9,792 nt of DNA from Nitrosomonas sp. (lineage in GTDB: Bacteria; Pseudomonadota; Gammaproteobacteria; Burkholderiales; Nitrosomonadaceae), in assembly GCA_029881855.1 (NCBI GenBank), contig JAOULU010000038.1, forward strand, positions 1-9,792. Reading direction: 5' to 3'. This document shows positions 1 to 6,492 of the stretch, one piece after another (position 1 is the stretch's first letter; the number at the start of each line of letters is the position of its first letter). A program made the translations under genes and the position numbers. The notes under the pieces are model-generated. The model made no database searches and was not told where the DNA came from. It was given only the letters and a program-made list of their open reading frames with translations.

Positions 1-132
1 TTTGTTGCTTTTGATAAAAAAGAGCATCGTCTCTGGTTATGCAAGATGATAATAATATTACATAAAAAAAATCCTAGCATACTGACTCCTCAAGTTTCTA
101 ACATGATGCACTTACTTTTAGCAGAAAGGTAA
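1..132 (+). CDS. 3' end of an unidentified gene (possibly LysR-type regulator C-terminus)
   Basis: Frame 1 is open from the window edge to a TAA at 130-132, giving the last 43 residues of a protein. The other two forward frames hit stops within the first 50 bases. The frame ends only 9 bases before the next gene, which fits a real upstream gene in the same direction, perhaps in the same transcript. The visible tail is basic, then has a short hydrophobic stretch, then ends LTPQVSNMMHLLLAER. The pattern 'hydrophobic strand, basic loop, (L/T)(S/T)P, amphipathic helix' resembles the C-terminus of LysR-family effector domains. LysR/CbbR-type regulators are known neighbours of dab genes. This is a weak resemblance only: no helix-turn-helix is visible because the N-terminal part lies outside the window. 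Confidence 0.5.
   Translation, partial: FVAFDKKEHRLWLCKMIIILHKKNPSILTPQVSNMMHLLLAER
125..129 (+). promoter_or_regulatory. Probable ribosome binding site of the first NuoM-like gene
   Basis: AAAGG lies 12 bases before the ATG at 142, within the last codons of the upstream frame. The spacing is longer than ideal. No better purine-rich stretch lies closer, and the start is supported by a hydrophobic first membrane segment that begins at residue 3. Confidence 0.45.
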
Positions 133-141
133 ATTAATACA

Positions 142-1614
142 ATGGGGATTCTCAGTACATTACTGTTGACGCCTTTAATAGGAATTCTGTTCCTGGCGTT
201 AACACCAAACACTAAAACTGCTCAGATTCGCTTCCTAGCAAACTTTTTTGCAGCTGTTGCTGTGTTATTTAGCTGCTATTTGATCACAATTTATAACATT
301 GGTGATGGCGGTTTGCAGTTTGAAGAACAATATGTTCTTAATCCAAAATTAGGCACTGCATTCGCATTAGGTATTGACGGGGTGTCATTGCCCATGGTGG
401 TATTGGCAACGTTGCTAACTTCTATCGCCTTATTAGCTTCATTTAGTATATCCAATAGTGTCAAAGGCTACCATATCAGTATATTGTTGCTTCAATTCGG
501 TATGCTGGGTGTGTTTCTTTCTCAGGACTGGGCATTATTCTATATTTTCTGGGAATTAACGCTGGCTCCATTATTCCTGTTAATTGGTCGCTGGGGTGGT
601 ATTAAAAGGCATGCTGCCAGTTTAAATTTCGTGTTGTACACCATGGGTGGGTCGATATTTATGCTGATTAGTTTGTTTGCGATCAGTCAATATATGGAAC
701 CACATAGTGGCACATTAATGTCTGCAATGAGTGAAGCGGCACAATTAATGCCAAGAGATGAACAAGTTTGGGTGCTGCTAGGCTTTTTGATCGGATTTGG
801 TGTCAAAATGCCAATTTTCCCACTTCATGGTTGGCTACCTTTGGCGCACGTCGAGGCGCCGAGTCCCGTTAGTATCTTGCTTTCTGGAATTCTGCTTAAG
901 ATGGGTGCTTATGGCATGATTCGTGCCGTTGTTATGCTACCTGAAGCAACATTGGTATTACAGACTTTTCTGGTTTCTTTGGCATTGATTGGTATGATCT
1001 ATGGTGGTGTGTTGGCGTGGCGACAAACAGATCTAAAGGCTATGGTGGCTTACTCATCTGTCAGTCATATGGGTATTATTATGCTCGGCATAGCAACCCT
1101 TAACGAGACTGGACTAATCGGTGCCGTCTTGCAAATGTCTGCGCATGGTTTAGTGGCTGGTGCCATGTTCTTGCTGGTTGGTTTGTTATATGAGCGCACA
1201 CACACGCGTAATATTCTTGATTACAGTTCCTTAGTCAGAGTGATGCCGCGTTTTGCATTGTTTATGACAATTACTTTATTTGCGGCTATGGGATTGCCCG
1301 GCACAGTTGGCTTTATTGCGGAACTACATGCGTTCATCGGTGGTTATCAACAATGGGGTAACGTTATGTTGTTCCTTGGTGTAAGTATCCTGGTTAGTGC
1401 TGCTTATGCGATGCGTACGATAGGCATGTTATTTACTGGCCCTGTTAAGCCACAGATGCGGGAAATTGAAGATTTAAGAATTTACGAGTTGGTGGCTGCA
1501 AGCTTATTAGTATTTGCGATTGTATTGTTTGGTCTTTGGCCATCTCCGTTGATTGAATTGTCAACAGCAACCATTACTCAAATGACTGAGATTATTAGTC
1601 AACGTATTCAATAG
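142..1614 (+). CDS. NuoM-like proton-translocating membrane subunit of a DAB-type operon (copy 1, most canonical)
   Basis: Polytopic inner-membrane protein of the complex I antiporter-like family (Proton_antipo_M), 490 residues, close to the usual NuoM length. Hallmarks in order: GIDG at 77-80; the TM5-type WELTLAP with Glu138; VKMP with Lys222 followed by PLHGWLP; ILLKMGAYG with Lys253; QTDLK with Lys299; SAHG with His335; YERTHTR; and GFIAEL with Glu394. These match the residues that form the proton path in NuoM (the Glu/Lys pair of TM5/TM7, the TM8 Lys, the half-channel His and the TM12 Glu), and all appear intact. It is the first gene of the operon and ends 13 bases before dabA. No other complex I genes are present, so it is more likely to work with DabA than in respiration. 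It could be annotated as NADH dehydrogenase subunit M, which would mislead about its role. Confidence 0.9.
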   Translation: MGILSTLLLTPLIGILFLALTPNTKTAQIRFLANFFAAVAVLFSCYLITIYNIGDGGLQFEEQYVLNPKLGTAFALGIDGVSLPMVVLATLLTSIALLASFSISNSVKGYHISILLLQFGMLGVFLSQDWALFYIFWELTLAPLFLLIGRWGGIKRHAASLNFVLYTMGGSIFMLISLFAISQYMEPHSGTLMSAMSEAAQLMPRDEQVWVLLGFLIGFGVKMPIFPLHGWLPLAHVEAPSPVSILLSGILLKMGAYGMIRAVVMLPEATLVLQTFLVSLALIGMIYGGVLAWRQTDLKAMVAYSSVSHMGIIMLGIATLNETGLIGAVLQMSAHGLVAGAMFLLVGLLYERTHTRNILDYSSLVRVMPRFALFMTITLFAAMGLPGTVGFIAELHAFIGGYQQWGNVMLFLGVSILVSAAYAMRTIGMLFTGPVKPQMREIEDLRIYELVAASLLVFAIVLFGLWPSPLIELSTATITQMTEIISQRIQ

Positions 1615-1617
1615 GAA
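1613..1617 (+). promoter_or_regulatory. Ribosome binding site of dabA
   Basis: AGGAA overlaps the TAG stop of the preceding gene and sits 10 bases before the dabA ATG at 1628. A second purine run, GAAAG, lies closer (1621-1625). The overlap with the stop codon suggests translational coupling. Confidence 0.5.
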
Positions 1618-1627
1618 TTAGAAAGAT

Positions 1628-4600
1628 ATGACTTCCACTTCCACTTCCGAATCTCTTGACCAACGTGGGCGCATTGCTGCTGCAATAGAGCACCTGGATC
1701 ATGTGCTACCTGGGCAGGGTCCGATTCATGAATTTGTGCACCACAATACTATCCATGGATTTCAACATTACCCATTTGAGAAAGCCTTGGAAGAGTATGA
1801 GGCCTTAACCGGGACTTATGGGTACCTGCCTGAGACACAAAATAGATGGCTTTATCAGCAAGGACGGATTACTGATGTAGATATTTTTGCTTCACTTGAT
1901 CACGCAAAAACATTGCTAGCGGATCAGGATATTGTTAAAACTGACACATTAACAATCAAACGTAAGGATATTTATAAGGTATCACTCGTTCATGAATTAG
2001 AGGCCTTATCGAATAGCCAATTAAAATGGCAAATTGAAGAATTAAATGTTTTAGAAACTGTCCAGTCTGATGTTTCTAAAGAAGCGCAAGAACGTATGTT
2101 TTCATCAAGCACGGATAAGCAAAATGCTGTTCGTCATTTATGGGATAACATTTTAAATAAATTGGGTGTCGAATTGGTCGATCTTCATCCAGAGAATATG
2201 CTTGATTTGTCAGAAGATAGAGCGAAGCAATGGCTTGAGAAAATCAACATTAATGAATCGAGTGGTGTAGATATCTCTGTCCATAGAAAGATGAGGCAGG
2301 ACGCTGAGGCGGAACTGGATGATCTGTTGTCACAAATTGGCGATCAGATTACGTTACGTGGGTTTGTTTTGGCGTTGAGTGGCATTGATATACTTTATTC
2401 CATAAGACCGCAAATTATACGTGTTTGTGCTTCAGTGATGGATGAAGGCGTTGCTGCTTGGCAATTACCTGAGCGTGGCAAGCTAGGTCTTTATACTGCC
2501 TGGAAATTATCGGTGCAGTATGATGCGAATTCTTTCCTACATGATTTACCAGAATGGCAGAAAATTGTCGCGCAGACACCAGATGATCCTGTTGAATGTA
2601 TTATTCAGCAATTAACAAACCTCGAAATTCCTGAGCAAAATTGGGAAGGTTATTTGCAACGTTTGGCATTGGAAATACCGGGCTGGTCGGGACTGATTAA
2701 CTGGCGTGAGCACAATCCTTCATATCATACTGATAATAACGCTGAGTTACATTTAAGTGATTACTTGGCTATACGTCTCACGCTGGATCGTTTGTGGTTA
2801 AATCAGGCATGCCAAGATAATTGGAGTGTGGAAGCAAAACTTGGCACATTAAAGTACTACTTCCGAAAAAATCTGTCTGAGCTTCTAGTTCGTAAAAAAT
2901 TGTATCAAGGTGTTTTGCCAGAGTATTTAACACATTATGCAAAAGACTTAATTTTACGTACAGGTTCAGAACGGCATAACCAAGATGAATGGAGAAATTT
3001 AGCTGATCTGGTTTGGACGTGGCAGTACAGTCCAATGGCGCAAGAAAGTGCTGATTATACTGCTGCAAATAGTGGTTGGCGCTTATTCCGTTTGAGTCAA
3101 CATTTGGGTCTAACTGGCGATGATGTCCGGACAATGCAAAGAAGTGATCTGACGGACATGTTATCGCTGCTTGATGATTTTACTGCGCCAGAACGCAGTA
3201 AAGTTTGGCTTTATGCTTATGAATATCATTATCGGGAAGACTTCTTGCAATCTATACACGCTAATCTCAAAAGAGGACGCTGGGCCAAGCGCGATCAACG
3301 CCCTGAAGCGCAAGTGGTATTTTGTATTGATGAACGAGAAGAAAGTATACGTCGCCAATTAGAAGAGCTTAACCCCGCTATTGAGACCTTAGGAGCCGCT
3401 GGTTTTTATGGTTTGCCAATGAATTATAAAGGACTCGACGATCACCATAGAACTGCGTTGTGTCCTATTGTTGTGGTGCCTTCACATAATGTTGATGAAG
3501 TGCCCAGAAAAGGTACGGAGCAAATTGTTAAGCAGCATAATTCGGGTCGAAATTTCTTCCAGAAATTGGCGTATATGATGAATCAGTCTTTGCGTCGTAG
3601 TCTGATTTGGTCACATGCTATTATTGATGCGATTGCACCCGTTGTTTTTGTTGGTTTATTAGGGCGATCTTTTTTGCCAAAATACTTGTTAGCAATAAAT
3701 GCTTCTATTCGTGGAAGTATTGATAAAAAAGTGCCAACCGAATTATTATTTAATGCCATTGAACCTGATACACCAGCGACACCTGAAAAACCACGTTTAG
3801 GATTTACCGATAAAGAACAGGCTGACAGGGTTGAAGCGTTTATGCGAAATACAGGTTTGACTTATGGTTTCTCGAAGATCGTTAGTTTGATGGCGCATGG
3901 TTCAACCAGTCAGAATAACCCACATGAAGCCGCCCATGATTGTGGTGCTTGTAGTGGTAAACGTGGCGGGCCAAATGCACGTTTATTTGCTGCCATTGTG
4001 AATCGCCCAGTAATACGTAAAATACTGGCCGAAAGAGGTATTGTTATTCCTGACGATACTTGGTTCTTGGGTGCTGAACATGATACCTGTAGTGATGTGG
4101 TGACATGGTATGACACAGAAGACGTACCCGAGAATTTACGGCCCAATTATGAAAAATTGAGAGATGATCTGATCGCGTCAAGAAACGCATCGGCTCATGA
4201 GCGTTGTCGACGTTTTTTTTCTGCGAAAAATCCAAAAACACCTGCTGCTGGTATAGAGCACGTACATTTACGTTCCAATGACTTAAGTCAGGTGCGTCCA
4301 GAATATGGACATGCGACGAACGCATCGGCAATCGTTGGACGCCGTTCGGTGTCACAGGGAATTTTCCTGGACAGACGCCCATTTTTGATTTCTTACGATG
4401 CAACCCAAGATCCCGATGGTAAATTCCTAGAGAATGTCTTGTTAGCTGTTGGCCCAGTTGGTGCGGGTATTAATCTGGAATATTATTTTTCTACCATTGA
4501 TAATGAGCGATTCGGATGTGGCACCAAGATTCCTCATAACATTACGGGATTATTTGGGGTTATGGAAGGCACCAGTAGTGATATTCGGACTGGTTTGCCT

Positions 4601-4915
4601 AAGCAAATGATTGAAGTCCATGAAGCGTTACGTTTGCAAATCTTAGTGGAAGCCAAAACTGAAATTCTTGGTGAAATTTATGGGCGTCAACCAAGTATTC
4701 AAGAATTAGTTGGTGGTGGCTGGGTATTATTAAGTGCTATTGACCCAGATACAGGAGAAATTTCTGTATTTGAACGTGGTGTTGGGTTTGTTCCATGGAA
4801 ACCTGACGAGGCCAAACAACTTGATGAGCTAGAGTCCTCTATCGCTTATTATCAGGACAAAAATGATCCTTTACCTCCCGTCTTGATTAAACAACCAAAT
4901 ATGACAGGAGCTTGA
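1628..4915 (+). CDS. dabA: DabA, large form (DUF2309): beta-carbonic-anhydrase-like subunit of inorganic carbon transporter
   Basis: Soluble or membrane-associated catalytic subunit of the DAB inorganic carbon accumulation system, thought to hydrate CO2 to bicarbonate in a one-way, energy-coupled manner when bound to DabB. The zinc-site residues are visible. FCIDER gives Cys566 and Asp568, with Arg570 two residues on. AHGSTSQ gives His757, and HDCGAC gives Cys772, 15 residues after the His, the same spacing as His524/Cys539 in Halothiobacillus DabA2. Other family motifs are the N-terminal FVHHNTIHGF (about residues 36-45) and the C-terminal GTKIPHNITGLFGVMEG (from about 965). At 1095 residues it is longer than the roughly 830-residue characterised DabA2; most of the extra length precedes the first Cys. 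A hydrophobic stretch at about 660-690 may contact the membrane. It sits 1 base before dabB. The N-terminus carries a Thr-Ser repeat encoded by a tandem hexamer. Function is assigned by family and has not been tested for this large form. Confidence 0.93.
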   Translation: MTSTSTSESLDQRGRIAAAIEHLDHVLPGQGPIHEFVHHNTIHGFQHYPFEKALEEYEALTGTYGYLPETQNRWLYQQGRITDVDIFASLDHAKTLLADQDIVKTDTLTIKRKDIYKVSLVHELEALSNSQLKWQIEELNVLETVQSDVSKEAQERMFSSSTDKQNAVRHLWDNILNKLGVELVDLHPENMLDLSEDRAKQWLEKININESSGVDISVHRKMRQDAEAELDDLLSQIGDQITLRGFVLALSGIDILYSIRPQIIRVCASVMDEGVAAWQLPERGKLGLYTAWKLSVQYDANSFLHDLPEWQKIVAQTPDDPVECIIQQLTNLEIPEQNWEGYLQRLALEIPGWSGLINWREHNPSYHTDNNAELHLSDYLAIRLTLDRLWLNQACQDNWSVEAKLGTLKYYFRKNLSELLVRKKLYQGVLPEYLTHYAKDLILRTGSERHNQDEWRNLADLVWTWQYSPMAQESADYTAANSGWRLFRLSQHLGLTGDDVRTMQRSDLTDMLSLLDDFTAPERSKVWLYAYEYHYREDFLQSIHANLKRGRWAKRDQRPEAQVVFCIDEREESIRRQLEELNPAIETLGAAGFYGLPMNYKGLDDHHRTALCPIVVVPSHNVDEVPRKGTEQIVKQHNSGRNFFQKLAYMMNQSLRRSLIWSHAIIDAIAPVVFVGLLGRSFLPKYLLAINASIRGSIDKKVPTELLFNAIEPDTPATPEKPRLGFTDKEQADRVEAFMRNTGLTYGFSKIVSLMAHGSTSQNNPHEAAHDCGACSGKRGGPNARLFAAIVNRPVIRKILAERGIVIPDDTWFLGAEHDTCSDVVTWYDTEDVPENLRPNYEKLRDDLIASRNASAHERCRRFFSAKNPKTPAAGIEHVHLRSNDLSQVRPEYGHATNASAIVGRRSVSQGIFLDRRPFLISYDATQDPDGKFLENVLLAVGPVGAGINLEYYFSTIDNERFGCGTKIPHNITGLFGVMEGTSSDIRTGLPKQMIEVHEALRLQILVEAKTEILGEIYGRQPSIQELVGGGWVLLSAIDPDTGEISVFERGVGFVPWKPDEAKQLDELESSIAYYQDKNDPLPPVLIKQPNMTGA
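1631..1648 (+). repeat. Three perfect tandem copies of ACTTCC at the dabA N-terminus
   Basis: ACTTCC occurs three times head to tail directly after the ATG of dabA, encoding Thr-Ser-Thr-Ser-Thr-Ser. Because the unit is six bases, copy-number change would keep the frame and only lengthen or shorten the flexible N-terminal tail. Confidence 0.85.
4906..4910 (+). promoter_or_regulatory. Strong ribosome binding site of dabB inside the dabA 3' end
   Basis: A perfect AGGAG lies 6 bases before the ATG at 4917 and within the last codons of dabA. The dabA TGA (4913-4915) and the dabB ATG are separated by one base, a classic arrangement for translational coupling of two partners of one complex. It also fixes the dabB start. 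Confidence 0.85.
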
Positions 4916-4916
4916 T

Positions 4917-6485
4917 ATGGACTTTCTGGCGATTTTAATTCCTCTATTTCCATTGATTGCTGCGGCAGTTATCGGTTTTGGTCACTTGTTCAACAAGATT
5001 AATGGACGGGAAGATGAATGGATTTCAGTGGCAATAGCCAAGACAGCTATTGTATTGTCTTGTTTTGCTGCGATTGCATTGTTAGCATCAGATTTATTGG
5101 GCCTTAATAGTGGCACCTATAATGTTGGTCAATGGTTTGCGAGTGAGAGTTTTGTCATTGAAATTAACTATATTTCTAGTGGCTTTGGTGTTATTGCCGC
5201 TGCTTTGTTTTCCATCATTCTAGTCATTATTACCCGTTTCTCAGTGAACTATATTCATAAAGAATCAGGTTTTCACCGTTTCTTCTTTATGCTGAGTTTG
5301 TTTTCGTTTGCAATGTTGTACTTGGTGTTATCAGGTAACGCAGTGGGTACATTTATTGGTTGGGAGTTGGCTGGTTTATGTTCTTATTTCCTGATTTCAT
5401 TTGCTTATGATCGGCCTATTGCGGCTATCAATGCAACACGGGTCTTTGTGACTAATCGAATAGGGGATGCCGGGTTTATTCTAGGGATAGGGTTATCTTT
5501 TTACTATGTTGGAACCGTCAATTGGAATGAAATTAATGGTATCGCTGACCAATTAACGATGCCAACGGCAACAGTGATCAGCTTATGCTTTGTTGTGGCG
5601 GCATTTGCTAAGTCTGCACAGTTGCCATTTAGTCCATGGCTAGCCCGGGCTATGGAAGGACCGACACCTTCGAGTGCACTATTTTATGGTGCAGTAATGA
5701 TTCATGCAGGCGTATTCCTCGTTATTTTACTACAACCGATTATTGAACAAGCGCTGCTTGTTATGGGGTTGCTAGTGGTTGTGGGTTTGTTTACAGCTAT
5801 TTATAGTTTTATTGTTGGTTTAACGCAGACCGATGTGAAAAGTTCTATTTGTTTTGCGATAACCGGGCAAATTGGCTTAATGTTTCTTGAATGTGGTTTA
5901 GGGCTTTGGGAACTGGCTATGTGGCATCTTTGTGCCCATTCTATTGTGAGGGGTTATCAAGTGATGACCGCACCATCATTGCTTCATTATGTGCATGGTA
6001 ATCCAATGAAGCCCGTGTCAAGTTCTATTGTCAATGTACGCTGGCTTTACATTACATCTTTACAACGTTTCTGGCTTGATCCTATTGCTGACAGAGCACT
6101 AGTGCGTCCGATAAAAGGACTTGGGCATGATTTGGATCATTTCGATAAGAACTTTGTTGACCGTGCCATGGGAGCACCTAAACCTGCTGGTAATACAATT
6201 TCTTCATTGAATCAGCTAGAACAAAAAATACTCGGTACTCGGCAGGATTCGGCACACGAAGATTTTGTTCGCAGTAATGGTGTCGTAGGTAAAATATTCG
6301 AATGGGGTGCGAATATTATGAGCTGGTTTGAAGAACGCTTGGTGTTGCGTGGAATAGGTGCAGATACTGTCGATATTGGTCGTAAACTTGGTCAAGCTGC
6401 GAATACATTTGAACAACTTATCCTTAAGCCGCGTTATCTGGTTTTATTTGTTTTCGTTGTATTAATGATTGCTGCTTCAATTTGA
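4917..6485 (+). CDS. dabB: DabB: NuoL-like cation/proton-translocating membrane subunit of the DAB complex
   Basis: Polytopic membrane partner of DabA, thought to couple the ion gradient to CO2 hydration. The core is NuoL-like: GWELAGLCSYFLI with Glu150; VTNRIGD with Asp184; AKSAQLPFSPWL with Lys232; EGPTPSSALFYGAVM; QTDVK with Lys308; and MWHLCAHSIVR with His337, His341 and Arg345. Compared with E. coli NuoL (E144, D178, K229, H254, K305, H334, H338, K342), His254 is Tyr257 here and Lys342 is Arg345. After about residue 365 the usual TM12-15 block with the TM12 Lys/Asp pair is not recognisable. Instead come LDPIADRALVRPIKGL and HFDKNFVDRAMG, which resemble the lateral-helix region of NuoL, then one last membrane segment at about 503-522. 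The length of 522 is about 90 residues short of NuoL. The start is set by the strong AGGAG. Confidence 0.88.
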   Translation: MDFLAILIPLFPLIAAAVIGFGHLFNKINGREDEWISVAIAKTAIVLSCFAAIALLASDLLGLNSGTYNVGQWFASESFVIEINYISSGFGVIAAALFSIILVIITRFSVNYIHKESGFHRFFFMLSLFSFAMLYLVLSGNAVGTFIGWELAGLCSYFLISFAYDRPIAAINATRVFVTNRIGDAGFILGIGLSFYYVGTVNWNEINGIADQLTMPTATVISLCFVVAAFAKSAQLPFSPWLARAMEGPTPSSALFYGAVMIHAGVFLVILLQPIIEQALLVMGLLVVVGLFTAIYSFIVGLTQTDVKSSICFAITGQIGLMFLECGLGLWELAMWHLCAHSIVRGYQVMTAPSLLHYVHGNPMKPVSSSIVNVRWLYITSLQRFWLDPIADRALVRPIKGLGHDLDHFDKNFVDRAMGAPKPAGNTISSLNQLEQKILGTRQDSAHEDFVRSNGVVGKIFEWGANIMSWFEERLVLRGIGADTVDIGRKLGQAANTFEQLILKPRYLVLFVFVVLMIAASI

Positions 6486-6488
6486 GGG
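6484..6488 (+). promoter_or_regulatory. Ribosome binding site that decides the start of the second NuoM-like gene
   Basis: GAGGG overlaps the last two bases of dabB's TGA and lies 4 bases before the ATG at 6493. The same frame also has an upstream TTG at 6469 overlapping dabB, but it has no Shine-Dalgarno sequence in front of it. The ATG is therefore preferred. Confidence 0.7.
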
Positions 6489-6492
6489 ATTA

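Noticed and set aside
5..60. Promoter for the operon inside the upstream frame (TTGATA at 11-16, TAATAT at 53-58)
   Set aside because: The two elements are too far apart, and no partner box at 16-18 bases fits either one. The AT-rich sequence gives such matches by chance.
2778..3134. Minus-strand open frame of 118 codons within dabA
   Set aside because: It is a shadow of dabA, with no recognisable domain, and lies wholly within a gene whose frame is clearly conserved.
4213..4220. Run of eight T in dabA as a programmed slippage site
   Set aside because: The reading frame is intact across it, and no alternative frame downstream encodes a sensible product. It reads simply as Phe-Phe-Ser.
4044..4403. 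Minus-strand open frame of 119 codons within dabA
   Set aside because: It is opposite the dabA C-terminal half just downstream of the His/Cys site. Its composition is rich in His and Arg, as antisense frames of such genes often are, and nothing supports expression.
6469..6492. TTG start giving the second NuoM-like protein 8 more residues and an overlap with dabB
   Set aside because: No Shine-Dalgarno sequence precedes the TTG. The ATG at 6493 has GAGGG 4 bases upstream and matches the layout of the other genes.
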